A stretch of DNA of 64,000 nt from Coleofasciculus sp. FACHB-1120 (GCF_014698845.1 NZ_JACJTV010000001.1:248001-312000); one strand, 5' to 3'. Shown: positions 27,764 through 36,941, counted from the stretch's first letter. Notes: generated by a model not told the origin, from the letters alone. Numbers and translations are program-made.

Positions 27764-28678
27764 TCAAACCGCTGCTTTAACAGCAAAGCGTCCTGTATTC
27801 CGGATAGCATCTAGAAATGCATAGACGGCTGGAGTATGAAGGGCATTTGCGAGAACCGCTACTCCAATTACTCGCTCTAGAGGCGCTGGCAAGCTACACA
27901 CGCGCACCCCAGCGGGTACAGGTTCGGCAGCAAGGCGAGGCAGAATTGCCGCCCCTAATCCTTGCGAAACCATACTGACGATAGTTGAATCTTCTTTGAT
28001 TTCATAAGCAATGTTGAGCGGGTATTCTGCGATTACCAAGTATTTGCGAATCCATTCATTGCAGGGAATGCCGGAACTAATAATCAAAGGATAAGTGGCT
28101 AACTGCTTCCAGGTAACTTTGGCACTACTTAAATTAGTAGTAGGCGGGAGTAGGAGAACGTAATCATCCCGCAAGATTTCCCAAGTTTCAAATTCATTAC
28201 CAGCGGGTAAATAGATAAAGCCAATATCGGCATAACCTGCACGTAAAGCATCTCCCACGCGCGAGTAGTCATCACCATCAACGATGCTTACAGTGATATT
28301 GGGGAAGCAACTGCGAAATCGAGCGATCACTGTCGGGAGAATATGAGTCGCCACACTCCGAAAACAGGCAACCCGCACGTTTCCACCCTGTAAGCCTTTT
28401 TCTAAATTGGCTTCCTTCTCCATTGCTTCCAAAAGCTGTAGCAATTTACGAGCATGAGCCGTAATGCGCTCTCCGACTGGGGTAAGACGCGCTCCATAAC
28501 GACCGCGAGCTAGTAATACGACTCCCAATTCTTCTTCAAAACTTGCGATCGCATGACTGATTGCTGACTGCGATACCTCCAACTGCAAGGCGGCTTCGCT
28601 GAAGTTGCCGTAGTCTGCCACTGCGACTAAAGCACGAATCTGGGAAAGCTTCATCCGGCTTTTATTGATTTCATTCAT
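27764..28678 (-). CDS. LysR-family transcriptional regulator
   Basis: The 304-aa protein has an N-terminal winged helix (residues 9-68: KLSQIRALVAVADYGNFSEA, then ALQLEVSQSAISHAIASFEE) and a C-terminal periplasmic-binding-like effector domain (95-295). It binds DNA as a tetramer; the inducer cannot be predicted. Upstream, a perfect TGAAT-ttt-ATTCA dyad fitting the LysR T-N11-A rule lies 62 bp before the start (28740-28752) and may serve autoregulation and the divergent gene at 29075. The start is ATG 28678; ATG 28654, which begins MKLSQIR, is an equally plausible shorter start. Confidence 0.93.
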   Translation of the reverse strand: MNEINKSRMKLSQIRALVAVADYGNFSEAALQLEVSQSAISHAIASFEEELGVVLLARGRYGARLTPVGERITAHARKLLQLLEAMEKEANLEKGLQGGNVRVACFRSVATHILPTVIARFRSCFPNITVSIVDGDDYSRVGDALRAGYADIGFIYLPAGNEFETWEILRDDYVLLLPPTTNLSSAKVTWKQLATYPLIISSGIPCNEWIRKYLVIAEYPLNIAYEIKEDSTIVSMVSQGLGAAILPRLAAEPVPAGVRVCSLPAPLERVIGVAVLANALHTPAVYAFLDAIRNTGRFAVKAAV

Positions 28679-28737
28679 GGCGGTTATGCAAGCGGTGTAT
28701 GCATTGTCGCAAACGCAGTCAAATCATTTCTTCTATA

Positions 28738-28754
28738 TATGAATTTTATTCATA
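28738..28754. promoter_or_regulatory. Candidate LysR-type operator (T-N11-A dyad)
   Basis: TATGAATTTTATTCATA is a 7-bp perfect inverted repeat around TTT. Inside it, TGAATTTTATTCA matches the T-N11-A consensus of LysR regulators. It lies 60 bp upstream of the lysR start, the usual distance, in the 396-bp gap shared with a divergent gene. Confidence 0.5.
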
Positions 28755-29074
28755 GTAGCTATATAAATATTGCTTTGTCTATCAAATAACCAAAAGTTAC
28801 ATTTAATTTGTCAGCAAATTTAGGTTGTGCAATCTAGATTTTTTGGTTGAATTAGTCGAGATTTTACAAGCTCATCTCTAGTTCCACATCACCCATTCAG
28901 GTGATTCTACTGGAGGAAGTAAGCTTCTAATCTTCAACTTTACTCTGTAATTAAACTTCATCAGTTGCGGCGGAATCCATATTGAGAACTGCTGCAAGCA
29001 AATAAGTTTGTCTATCCTACTTTTTTTGCAGCACAATCCGAAATTTATTCTATCTTAAAGCGGAGAAATTTACT

Positions 29075-29377
29075 ATGGAGACGTCTGAAAACTGTTTTGA
29101 CAGGAAAAGGCTAGAAACTCTGTATACTCACAAGGAGCAGAAGCCTGTTCAGGAGACCAAAGTATTTTCTATACTGAATAGTGTTTGGCAGCATTTAGTT
29201 ACATTCTTCACTCAAGAGCCAGAGGTAAAAGTTTGGAAGAAGTCCGACCGCTTTGGAAATATCTGGTGGGAAGCTTACGATCCTTTCAGCGGCAGCTCTG
29301 CAATCTTTGGCTGTGAAGTTGATATGCTGCAATGGGTTGAAACAAGATACCACGGGAACAATAATTCAATGTTTTGA
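29075..29377 (+). CDS. Conserved small cyanobacterial protein, 100 aa
   Basis: No function is known. The C-terminal half carries VWKKSDRFGNIWWEAYDPFS, then GSSAIFGCEVDMLQWVETRY, a pattern I recall from small hypothetical proteins in cyanobacteria. The N-terminal half is variable and charged. GGAG nine bases ahead of ATG 29075 gives good start support. The gene is divergent from the LysR gene across a region with a candidate LysR operator, so LysR control is plausible. A terminator follows at 29493-29518. Confidence 0.72.
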   Translation: METSENCFDRKRLETLYTHKEQKPVQETKVFSILNSVWQHLVTFFTQEPEVKVWKKSDRFGNIWWEAYDPFSGSSAIFGCEVDMLQWVETRYHGNNNSMF

Positions 29378-29492
29378 AATAAGACAAAACATTAGAATCC
29401 GGGGACTTTTATCTTCTAGCTAGATTTTCTGGGTAAGCTCTTTTAAAGCGAAACAAAAAAAGTAACACGCTATCTTCTCGACGTATTGCACA

Positions 29493-29518
29493 ACCCCCAG
29501 CTAATGCTAGGGGTTTTT
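29493..29518 (+). terminator. Rho-independent terminator
   Basis: ACCCCCAGC / GCTAGGGGT pair with one mismatch around a TAAT loop, followed by a short T-run. It ends the 29075-29377 transcript. Confidence 0.75.
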
Positions 29519-29567
29519 GGTGGAAGCGATCGCTCCCTCTCACTCCAACTGAATTTATTTCTGGCAA

Positions 29568-29774
29568 TTACGAATCGTCTTCAATTCCCATCGTCAAATC
29601 TAGCGTCGCACGGGCAACAGCGGCGTGTTCTGCGGCAATATCTGGAGGAGGAGAGGTAATATTTTCGTTTTGACCTTCGACTAGCAACCTTGGTTTGTCG
29701 TCCTCTTCCGGTTTCAGAGTTGAGTTATCTAGATTAGCTTGCTCATTTTGGGTAGTCAGTTTCTCATCTGTCAT
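29568..29774 (-). CDS. Small acidic hypothetical protein, 68 aa
   Basis: The product MTDEKLTTQNEQANLDNSTL to LTMGIEDDS is strongly acidic and probably disordered, with no recognisable motif. It lies 33 bp after the O-methyltransferase on the same strand, consistent with an operon partner. The ribosome site is weak (AAAAAGAACGC). Codon use resembles real cyanobacterial genes, but evidence is limited. Confidence 0.45.
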   Translation of the reverse strand: MTDEKLTTQNEQANLDNSTLKPEEDDKPRLLVEGQNENITSPPPDIAAEHAAVARATLDLTMGIEDDS

Positions 29775-29807
29775 AAGCGTTCTTTTTGCGAAGTATCTTC
29801 GATCTCG

Positions 29808-30467
29808 TTATCGCTTAACCGCTAAGGTCAATCCATCTGCTATTGGAACGAGACTGATAGAAACCCGTTCATCGTGATGTAATTTTTGATTAAAAGCTCG
29901 AATCGCCTGAGTGCTGTTATCCCGATCTTGAGGATCCGCAACTCGTCCGCTCCACAGGACATTATCGATGGCAATTAAACCACCGGGACGCACCAGCTGG
30001 AGCGATCGCTCATAATACCCGTCATAATTACTCTTATCGGCATCGATGAAGGCAAAATCAAACGTCTGTGCCTGTTCTACCAACAGCCGATCCAGCGTTT
30101 CCAGCGCCGGTGCGATTCGCAGATCGATCTTGTCTGCCACCCCAGCTTCCTGCCAATAGCGCCGCGCTACCGAGGTGAATTCTTCACTGACATCACAAGC
30201 AATAATCTTCCCGTCTGGGGGAAGTGCCAAAGCCACGCACAAAGAACTGTAGCCAGTAAACACGCCCACTTCCAGCGTTTTCTTTGCCCCCATTAGCTGA
30301 ACCAACAGCGCCATAAATTGCCCTTGTTCTGGGGAAATCTGCATCCTGGCATAGGGATGATTAGCCGTTTCTTCCCGCAGACGGCGAAGAATCTCTGGTT
30401 CTCGCAAGGATGAAGAAAGCAGGTAATCGTAAAGCTGGTCATCTAACCCTAGGGCTTTTTTTGACAT
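29808..30467 (-). CDS. Class I SAM-dependent O-methyltransferase
   Basis: The roughly 219-aa protein belongs to the caffeoyl-CoA-type, cation-dependent O-methyltransferases. SAM motif [19 protein letters not shown], metal-binding region [16 protein letters not shown] and [11 protein letters not shown] are all visible. The closest characterised relative I know is the Synechocystis enzyme that methylates hydroxycinnamates and catechols; the natural substrate is unknown. ATG 30467 ([17 protein letters not shown]) is preferred over GTG 30494, which would overlap the divergent lipoprotein leader. A short acidic protein gene follows. Confidence 0.9.
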   Translation of the reverse strand: MSKKALGLDDQLYDYLLSSSLREPEILRRLREETANHPYARMQISPEQGQFMALLVQLMGAKKTLEVGVFTGYSSLCVALALPPDGKIIACDVSEEFTSVARRYWQEAGVADKIDLRIAPALETLDRLLVEQAQTFDFAFIDADKSNYDGYYERSLQLVRPGGLIAIDNVLWSGRVADPQDRDNSTQAIRAFNQKLHHDERVSISLVPIADGLTLAVKR

Positions 30468-30539
30468 GATGGATTTAGAACTCGAAGAATGCACACAGCC
30501 TATCCTATCGTTCCGGCTGTGATACGTAGGAAATGGAGG

Positions 30540-30962
30540 ATGAAGTTAAACGCCATGCTGCGAATTATTTTGACAGTGATTTTGCTAGGGCTGCTGACAG
30601 CTTGCGGCATTGGTGTACCGGCACCCGGAGGTCAACTGGTACAGAAAGCGATCGCGCTTCAAGTCAGCCAAACCCAAAAGCAGCTGAGTCAGCAGTTATT
30701 CCAGCAACCCGCCAGCTTTGAAATCGCTCAAATACGAGTTACCCACGAGGAACCTTTGTTGATTCAAAAGTTACCCGCCTACCACATCCAAGGCACTTAC
30801 AACTTTACCCTGCAACGACCCAGCCATCAGGTAACTCAACAACAAAACCACTTTGATATCTACTTGCAACGCCAAATCGAAGGAAAAACTTGGCGTCTGG
30901 CAATTCCTCAATCTATTAACACAAACACTGAACCGACTTGGCGCACTTGGTTGATTCAATAA
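30540..30962 (+). CDS. Putative lipoprotein
   Basis: The 140-aa protein starts [20 protein letters not shown] and reaches a lipobox ending LLTAC-G, so it should be lipidated on the Cys at residue 22 and exported. The rest is Gln-rich with beta-strand character ([20 protein letters not shown]). No enzymatic motif is seen. ATG 30540 follows GGAGG closely and TAGGAAATGG further upstream; a longer frame from 30489 would place charged residues before the signal peptide. It is divergent from the O-methyltransferase, the two starts being about 70 bp apart. Confidence 0.75.
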   Translation: MKLNAMLRIILTVILLGLLTACGIGVPAPGGQLVQKAIALQVSQTQKQLSQQLFQQPASFEIAQIRVTHEEPLLIQKLPAYHIQGTYNFTLQRPSHQVTQQQNHFDIYLQRQIEGKTWRLAIPQSINTNTEPTWRTWLIQ

Positions 30963-30984
30963 ATCAAATTTGAACCATCAATAT

Positions 30985-31458
30985 TTAATAAATTTCTATC
31001 CATCCTGCCTCATCGTTTTCTGCAATAACAAAAAAACCAAATGCTTCAATTAATGCTTCCATACAGCCTGTACCGCCATAGGGATAGGCGTAAGAGTAAA
31101 ATTCAAGCCTAGCTTTATCCGCAGAAATCATCCGACAGGCAGTTAGTTGGTACTCACCATCTTTGAAGGCATAAATCATAGACTCAAAATCCCACGGGGT
31201 TTCTAGGCTAGGGTCAGTCCACCTCTGTTCTACAGGAGTGGCAAACCAGCGACGGTAATGTTCAGCCCGTTCTTCTTCAGTAGGCCACCAAAAATGGGAT
31301 AACGCTTCATCATCAAAAAAGGTCAGCCAATCTTTGTCATCGCGCCATAAATTCGCATCTTTGTCTTTCTTAATCTCATAAAAAACTCGACAGAGGGCAT
31401 CGAATCGGTTCCGCTTGTTTACTTGAAACTCCACAAATTCACCAATCTCTTCCTCCAT
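30985..31458 (-). CDS. Conserved hypothetical protein, 157 aa
   Basis: I do not recognise the family. The soluble, acidic and aromatic-rich protein (MEEEIGEFVEFQVNKRNRFD; LSHFWWPTEEERAEHYRRW; SYAYPYGGTGCMEALIEAFG) looks globular. ATG 31458 is chosen because GAAGGAAAG precedes it. The longer frame from 31533 begins in a dispersed repeat (31478-31520) and would add a spurious basic peptide. It is convergent with the lipoprotein gene, 22 bp away. Confidence 0.7.
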   Translation of the reverse strand: MEEEIGEFVEFQVNKRNRFDALCRVFYEIKKDKDANLWRDDKDWLTFFDDEALSHFWWPTEEERAEHYRRWFATPVEQRWTDPSLETPWDFESMIYAFKDGEYQLTACRMISADKARLEFYSYAYPYGGTGCMEALIEAFGFFVIAENDEAGWIEIY

Positions 31459-31477
31459 GTTCTTTCCTTCGCGTTCT

Positions 31478-31520
31478 TTGCGTCTAAGCGCTTCGCGCAG
31501 GCTTCGCCAACGCGGTTTAA
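31478..31520. repeat. Dispersed repeat, aaccgcgttggcg type
   Basis: The minus-strand sequence aaccgcgttggcgaagcctg continuing cgcgaagcgcttagacgcaaag matches 43023-43075 with few changes. It sits in the upstream region of the 31458 gene. Confidence 0.75.
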
Positions 31521-31615
31521 AAATCCAACTCATGTGAAAGTTGCCAAACTATCACAACCCAATCTATCGTCACCGTTATCCCCAGCCACGATTGAGGCAA
31601 TTCCCTCAGGCAGAG

Positions 31616-32395
31616 ATGACACAGATGTATTTCAACTTTATTGGTTTCAGCGTGGGTCTGGTAGTTTTGATGCTGGTAGCTTTTGGCGTAGTCCAAGGGT
31701 TAAATGTGCCAGCGGGTAACTTTATCGATTGGGTAATTGGCGCGGCAAGTTTTTGGTGGCTGCTGGTGATTGTGACAGTTCCGTGGAATATCCACTTTGA
31801 TGCTAAAGAAGTCATAGCAGAAGCAGCACTGTCAACAGAAAAGGGAATTGCGATTGATGAGAAGCAAGTTAAGTATGCAAAAGTTATTGCAAATCGGTCA
31901 TTTTGGGTAGCGATCGCGCTTCATTTTCTCTCTGCTGGCGGTCTTTATACTCTCGCCGTAACGGGTATCAGTGCGGTTGGATATGTCAGTTCCGGTGCGG
32001 CTTTGCTATTAACAGCTTTGCGTCCCGCCGTGCGAACCTACGAATATTTAGCCACCCGGTTGTTGATGATTCGCCAAGAATTTCAGTATCCTCGCCAAGA
32101 TATTTGGGAACTGCGTAGCCGCTTTGATAATTTAGAGTATGCCCTCAAGCAATTAGAAGCGCAAATGAATCCTGAAGATCCATATTCTTTTGTCGCCACT
32201 CAACAGCGCTCAGGCGATGAAACTCGCAAAGAATTAGCCCGCGTGAATGCCACAATCGAAGAACTGCGAGCCACAAACCAAGCCGATCACGAGCGCTTAT
32301 CCAGAGAAGCGAAAAATGCGATCGCTCAACTCAGCGCCGATGGGCAATTTCTCGATCACGTCCGTGAAATTATCCGCTTTTTCAAAACCGCCTAA
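31616..32395 (+). CDS. Membrane protein with C-terminal coiled coil
   Basis: About 259 aa. Hydrophobic spans lie near the N-terminus (FNFIGFSVGLVVLMLVAFGV), then FWWLLVIVTV, FWVAIALHFLSAGGLYTLAV and SSGAALLLTALRP: roughly four membrane helices. A helical, charged C-terminal part (about 160-259) of coiled-coil character with heptad-like Leu/Ile spacing follows. No known domain recognised; a structural or membrane-organising role is only a guess. The start at ATG 31616 (MTQMYFNF) is preferred over 31541, whose upstream residues are Tyr/Arg/Pro-rich and unlikely. Confidence 0.7.
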   Translation: MTQMYFNFIGFSVGLVVLMLVAFGVVQGLNVPAGNFIDWVIGAASFWWLLVIVTVPWNIHFDAKEVIAEAALSTEKGIAIDEKQVKYAKVIANRSFWVAIALHFLSAGGLYTLAVTGISAVGYVSSGAALLLTALRPAVRTYEYLATRLLMIRQEFQYPRQDIWELRSRFDNLEYALKQLEAQMNPEDPYSFVATQQRSGDETRKELARVNATIEELRATNQADHERLSREAKNAIAQLSADGQFLDHVREIIRFFKTA

Positions 32396-32599
32396 TCAGG
32401 GGTGAGGACTGAGGGTTCAGGATTGGGGAGGGCAGAGGGTTGAGGGCTGAGTAGAAGCACGCGACACATAAAACAGTAAGAGAGTTGAAGTTAACTTAAT
32501 GCGCCCAAGGCGGAAGTGTTGAGTCTGGAGTTCTGTTGCCTCTCCCTTGTTAATACCTCAGTCCTCACCCCTCAGCCCTTACTTTTCAGTCCTTACTCC
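32396..32599. repeat. Heptanucleotide repeats in a convergent gap
   Basis: Tandem degenerate gaggact / gagggct heptads (32396-32450) and the inverted cagtcct / cagccct forms (32560-32599) flank a unique middle. The inverted arms could pair between the convergent genes and act as a weak bidirectional terminator. Confidence 0.6.
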
Positions 32600-33937
32600 T
32601 TACAATAGTGCCGCTGACTCATACAACCTTCTGAGAGTTGCCTCAATCTTGGTGCCGTACTGTGGATCTGCCGCCCACCGTCCACTCAACTGAGAAATCA
32701 GCGGCGCGACGCCCCGCGTCACAAAGCGAAAGCGCGGATCGACCAGTTCCTGCACCAAAGGCTCTAAACTCGCGTAAGCTTTCAAGTGTTGGATATGGGC
32801 GCGGACGCCAATTCTGGCGCTGGGGAAGGTCGCGCTCTCAGAAGCACCGCCAATCGATCCTAAAGCGGCAAAATTATTTTGGCTGGGCTTAATGTCGCCC
32901 CCAAAGCGCAAAAAGCCGGTTTCGACACACATTTGACAGAAGGCAATGTCATAGTTGACGCCCTCGATTGTGGCTTCTTCCCGGTAAAGTTTGGGTAAGT
33001 CGGGAAACTGGACAAGGGCGTTCTCGTTATTGGCTTTGAGGAACATAATCATCTGTACCTCGGAGGTATTGCCATATCCCATAATCCGGTCTAGTTGACC
33101 GGGACAGATGGGTAAAATAGAGCGCAAAGACAGGGTGCGGGTGGCGCTATCCCAACCAACCGAGATATTAAAAGGCCGAAGTTCAATGGCTTTGACATAG
33201 ACGACACCTCGGTAGGACACGCGGCGGACTGAGGTGTTATTTGTCAAGTCAATTGCGAGCCTGTCCACTAGGTCAATAGGGATGTAGGCGTTGCTATTGA
33301 TAAGAACGCCCTTCTCCCCATAGACCTGGTTATTAATATTGATATTGATGGAAGGATAGGTGGGGGAAGTGCCAGGATTGGGGCTAGGAGTACCGCCTCG
33401 GCTCCAAGATGCCAATCCGTCTGCAATTCCTAGCGCGATGTCGCGGCGGCGATTCTGAATTAAGAATCGGTCATCCGGGTTGGTGAGATAGCCAACTTCC
33501 ATTAGCAGGGAGGGAATAAAAGTGTCGCGGCAGAAGCTCAAACGTCCGACGCCGGTGGCGGTATCTGGCTTGACTCCCCGGCTGGGCAGCTGGGGAACGC
33601 GGCGCAAAAGCGCCAAAAGTAGCAGTTCGGCATTCTGCTTGCGTTCCTCGTTGTTGGAAATGTAGAAGACTGTAGCGCCACGAGTCGCTGGGTTAGAATA
33701 GGCATCGGCATGGATTTCTAGCGCCACGTCACCGCTACGAGAGCGGGCGTTGATCCAGGAAATCGACTGCGTTGAAGTCTGGTCGTCTGGGACAGAAAGA
33801 ACTTCAAAACCCCGCGATCGCAGTTCAGGTACAATCTGGTCGCGCAGCAGAATCATCTCTTGAGCCTCTGTGGTGCCACCTGCTTGTCCTCCTGGCTCTC
33901 CAGCACCATGACCGGCTGAAATAAAAATTCGTCCCAT
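32600..33937 (-). CDS. tftA: N-acetylmuramoyl-L-alanine amidase with glucosaminidase-like domain, TftA-like
   Basis: The 445-aa protein has an Amidase_3 domain (residues 1-185) whose zinc/catalytic residues lie in ISAGHGAGEPGG, EIHADAYSN and LLMEVGYLTNPDD. A Pro/Ser/Asn linker follows, then a copper-amine-oxidase-like beta module (about 205-285) and a C-terminal lysozyme-like/glucosaminidase-type domain (about 290-440, FCQMCVETGFLRFGGDIKPS). This matches, as I recall it, the filamentous-cyanobacterial amidase named for tapered hormogonium termini, but paralogue confusion is possible. No signal peptide is visible, so export may be non-classical. It cleaves peptide from septal or lateral peptidoglycan. 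The gene is convergent with the coiled-coil membrane protein gene. Confidence 0.78.
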   Translation of the reverse strand: MGRIFISAGHGAGEPGGQAGGTTEAQEMILLRDQIVPELRSRGFEVLSVPDDQTSTQSISWINARSRSGDVALEIHADAYSNPATRGATVFYISNNEERKQNAELLLLALLRRVPQLPSRGVKPDTATGVGRLSFCRDTFIPSLLMEVGYLTNPDDRFLIQNRRRDIALGIADGLASWSRGGTPSPNPGTSPTYPSINININNQVYGEKGVLINSNAYIPIDLVDRLAIDLTNNTSVRRVSYRGVVYVKAIELRPFNISVGWDSATRTLSLRSILPICPGQLDRIMGYGNTSEVQMIMFLKANNENALVQFPDLPKLYREEATIEGVNYDIAFCQMCVETGFLRFGGDIKPSQNNFAALGSIGGASESATFPSARIGVRAHIQHLKAYASLEPLVQELVDPRFRFVTRGVAPLISQLSGRWAADPQYGTKIEATLRRLYESAALL

Positions 33938-34145
33938 TTTGAAAGATTCTCCCAGCGCTAAAAGTAATCTATATTAATCAACCACGATAAGGACTTCCGG
34001 GTGCTACGGCTAGTCCAACCTGACGCTTCCTCTTTGAGAACAGCGAATAAATTGTTCCAGACACATATATTAATGGGTACTAAGAAGAAGAAACTGTAAG
34101 ATTTTCGGTATGGTAGAGCTGGAAATCATCAATTCATCCCCATAG

Positions 34146-34871
34146 ATGAACAAAATCGTTGAAGTCTTACCAGATAAAACGGCGCTGATTGAGCGATCGC
34201 TCCAAGTGTGCGTCGAGCAAATTCACGCCGCAATCGAACAGCGATCGAGCTGTACTATCGCCTTGTCCGGTGGCAGCACCCCTAAGCCGCTGTATGAAGC
34301 GATCGCGACCCAAAATCTGCCTTGGGATAAAATTCACATTTTTTGGGGCGACGAACGCTACGTGCTGCCAGACCATCCCGATAGTAACCAAGGGATGGCG
34401 CGGAGTGCATGGCTGGATAAAGTAAATATCCCAGCCGCTAACATCCACCCCATGCCCACCGAGGAAGCCGATCCATCTGTCGCAGCGGATCAGCACGAAC
34501 AACACATCAGGGAGTTTTTTCAAGTTCAACCCGGTGAATTTCCAGCGTTCGATCTCATTTTGTTAGGGATTGGAGACGACGGACATACAGCTTCTCTGTT
34601 TCCCCACACAGAAGCCTTGAATGTACGCGATCGCCTGATTACCGTCGGCAACAAAGACGGGCAACCCCGGATCACCTTCACGGCACCTCTGATTAATCAT
34701 GCTCGGTGTGTCATATTTGTGGTTGCCGGTGCGAGTAAACGACCTGCCCTCGCTCAGGTTTTTGCCCCTACCGCTGACGACCAAACCTATCCCAGTCGGT
34801 TAATCCAGCCCCAAGGAGAACTTTGGTGGCTTTTTGATGAGGCTGCTGGTCTTGAATTAAGCCGGTCTTGA
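34146..34871 (+). CDS. pgl: 6-phosphogluconolactonase
   Basis: The 241-aa cytosolic enzyme hydrolyses 6-phosphogluconolactone in the oxidative pentose phosphate pathway, the main dark NADPH route in cyanobacteria. Family motifs include IALSGGSTPKPLYEA, IFWGDERYVLPDHPDSNQGM, LILLGIGDDGHTASLFP and VVAGASKRPAL. Length matches the family. The last codons and stop lie in a 15-bp tandem repeat (34845-34905), so the C-terminal AGLELSRS is repeat-encoded. It is probably monocistronic. Confidence 0.95.
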   Translation: MNKIVEVLPDKTALIERSLQVCVEQIHAAIEQRSSCTIALSGGSTPKPLYEAIATQNLPWDKIHIFWGDERYVLPDHPDSNQGMARSAWLDKVNIPAANIHPMPTEEADPSVAADQHEQHIREFFQVQPGEFPAFDLILLGIGDDGHTASLFPHTEALNVRDRLITVGNKDGQPRITFTAPLINHARCVIFVVAGASKRPALAQVFAPTADDQTYPSRLIQPQGELWWLFDEAAGLELSRS

Positions 34872-34905
34872 ACTAGCCAGTCTTAAACTAGCCAGTCTTA
34901 AACTA
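34845..34905. repeat. 15/16-bp tandem repeat spanning the pgl stop codon
   Basis: Four units read gctggtcttgaattaa, gccggtcttgaacta, gccagtcttaaacta, gccagtcttaaacta. The pgl stop TGA (34869-34871) falls in unit 2. Confidence 0.8.
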
Positions 34906-34996
34906 AAAAGTTAAGACGCCTCGCCATTCAGACTATATTTGAATTTCCACCTTCCACTCCCATCTCTAGGAGGGATACAGCCTGCAAGGAGGTTTT

Positions 34997-35809
34997 ATGA
35001 TTGTCTGCCCGAATTGCAATCACCAAAATCCTGATGGAGCAGCCCAGTGTGAGGCTTGCTACACCCCCTTACCCGCCACCACCGCCTGTCCCAACTGTGG
35101 CGCACCCGTCCAAACCGACGCCACCTTCTGCGGTCAGTGTGGTTCTAACCTGCGACCGAGCAGTTCAGGCGAGATAGGCTCATCGACCGGATTAGACCCG
35201 TTCCCCAGCGTCCCGGACTTAATGGCACCTGAGCCGCTGGTGGCACCCGATCCTTTAGTGGCTAGCCCTCAACCCTCGATGCCCAGTTCTAACCCGGATG
35301 TCCCCGCTCCGGTGCCACCCGTTCCAGCTACAGTGGTGAGTCAGCCACCTGCACAGGAGGAAGCAGCCGAGGAACGAGCAAGCGTCAGTCCACCCCCAGC
35401 GGCGGCTTCTAGCAGCACTCCACCCGCGCCCGCAGCGCCCGCAGCAAGTGCCTCTGGTAGCTCAAAAACGCAGCTACAGCAGCAAAATGCCCGTCTCTTG
35501 CACATCCAAACGGATACGATGATTGAATTGCCAGCACAACTGTCGGTAATTCACATTGGCAAACCGAATGACCAGATTCCGCCTGATATCGATGTTTCAG
35601 GATTCCCCAATTCCGAGATTGTTTCTCGGATTCATGCGGATGTTCGCGTGGAGGGAGACGCCTTCTACATAGAAGACGTTGGGAGTGCGAATGGCACCTA
35701 CATTAACCATAACCCCCTGCCTAGCGGCAATCGGCACCGTTTAAGAACAGGCGATCGCATTGGCTTAGGTAAAGGCGACAAGATGACATTCTTGTTCCAA
35801 CTCTCTTAA
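34997..35809 (+). CDS. Double zinc-ribbon FHA-domain protein (FraH-like)
   Basis: The 270-aa protein has two N-terminal zinc ribbons (CPNCNHQNPDGAAQCEACY and CPNCGAPV...FCGQCG), a Pro/Ala/Ser-rich linker (about 60-150) and a C-terminal FHA phosphothreonine-binding domain (about 165-268, with SRIHADV and GSANGTYINHN). This architecture is that of FraH, needed for filament integrity and heterocyst membrane organisation in Anabaena, but similar proteins occur in non-heterocystous species, so no symbol is given. The AAGGAGG site before ATG 34997 is nearly perfect. It may act with the FHA gene 469 bp downstream. Confidence 0.88.
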   Translation: MIVCPNCNHQNPDGAAQCEACYTPLPATTACPNCGAPVQTDATFCGQCGSNLRPSSSGEIGSSTGLDPFPSVPDLMAPEPLVAPDPLVASPQPSMPSSNPDVPAPVPPVPATVVSQPPAQEEAAEERASVSPPPAAASSSTPPAPAAPAASASGSSKTQLQQQNARLLHIQTDTMIELPAQLSVIHIGKPNDQIPPDIDVSGFPNSEIVSRIHADVRVEGDAFYIEDVGSANGTYINHNPLPSGNRHRLRTGDRIGLGKGDKMTFLFQLS

Positions 35810-36278
35810 TCCCAGAGACTGTTCGATGCGATCGCAAAGCCTGAAAATCATGCTGTGTCGCCTCTTGGGGTGAGGGGTTATGGCAATTGCAGACTGTTTT
35901 TTTAAGTGATAGGCTTGAGGGAAACAATTTGGCATCGGACTCAGGTTTATGGAAATTCCCACCGTTTAATAAACCTGGAAGTGAGAGAAATTGGTAATCC
36001 CATCGAATCAATTCGGGGGATGCACCGACTTGACGCCCTCATGATACGATTGCCATTGGTAACACCCGTGGGTGCCTTGGAACTAAAAACGCGAAACCAG
36101 GTGGAACGAGGTCAAAAGGGTTTAGAATTCCATCTGCCCACGTTCTACCCAAAGTTCGCGGTCTAACTCCAGTCATGGGGGATTTCTCTCAATTCCTTGA
36201 ATCGAGGAAGTCACTTCGGTTGACAGTGTTACGAGTCCCAAGCCTAGAGGCGGAAATCTTTAGAAGTATGTAACATCG
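35810..36278. other. Intergenic stretch between two FHA genes
   Basis: About 469 bases. A plus-strand frame at 35906-36166 lacks any recognisable motif or ribosome site. No terminator is clear. I see nothing to call. Confidence 0.45.
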
Positions 36279-36770
36279 GTGATTACCCTGACCCTGCTGC
36301 ATCCTATCCAATCTATACCAGTTCAGAATTGGACTTTTGAACCCGAATCAGTAGTAATTCGGATTGGACGGTCAACCGAGAATGATGTCATTCTTTATAG
36401 TGCGGTTGTTTCTCGCCACCACGTCGAGATCCGGCGCAATGGTTCCGATTGGGAAGTTGTTAGTTTAGGTGCAAATGGCACCTATCTCGATGGAAAACGC
36501 ATCGCCCAAGTGCCGGTGGTTGATGGGATGATTATTCGGCTTGCCAGCTCCGGTCCCCAAATTCAAATTCGGATTGGCTCGACCGAAACGAAGGTAAGGC
36601 AAAATGCGGCTGCGGGCAAACAATCGGTTGCTCGAAAGTCAGAAGAGAAATCTAGAGATAGAGAGACTTTCATCGATGCTCGTTTGCTGGAAGCAGATGA
36701 AAAGAATCAACCCAACGTGAAGCTGGTAACTGCTGCGGAAAATCTTGGTAAATCTAATCAATTACCCTAG
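36279..36770 (+). CDS. FHA-domain protein
   Basis: The 163-aa protein has an N-terminal FHA domain (residues about 5-105: RIGRSTENDV, VVSRHHVEIRR, SLGANGTYLDGKRIA), which reads phosphothreonine on partner proteins. The C-terminal 60 residues are charged and low in complexity. The start is GTG 36279; the ATG at 36268 is out of frame and immediately followed by TAA. Neighbouring zinc-ribbon FHA suggests a shared Ser/Thr-kinase pathway, though no such kinase is encoded nearby. Confidence 0.88.
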   Translation: MITLTLLHPIQSIPVQNWTFEPESVVIRIGRSTENDVILYSAVVSRHHVEIRRNGSDWEVVSLGANGTYLDGKRIAQVPVVDGMIIRLASSGPQIQIRIGSTETKVRQNAAAGKQSVARKSEEKSRDRETFIDARLLEADEKNQPNVKLVTAAENLGKSNQLP

Positions 36771-36941
36771 GTTTCCCTACCATCCTCATTCTCGATTATC
36801 TCGATTATGTGTAATAAATCTGGAGGGGCATGGCAATCAAAACGCCCTTACCCAGCGGCTGTGGTCAAAACGTTGGAGCCGCGACATATTTCACCCAATT
36901 TAGAAACGCGATAAACGGTATTAAGCTAGCAGAAACCGAAA

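Noticed and set aside
35906-36166. Possible plus-strand gene between the FHA genes
   Set aside because: No ribosome site, family motif or consistent codon use.
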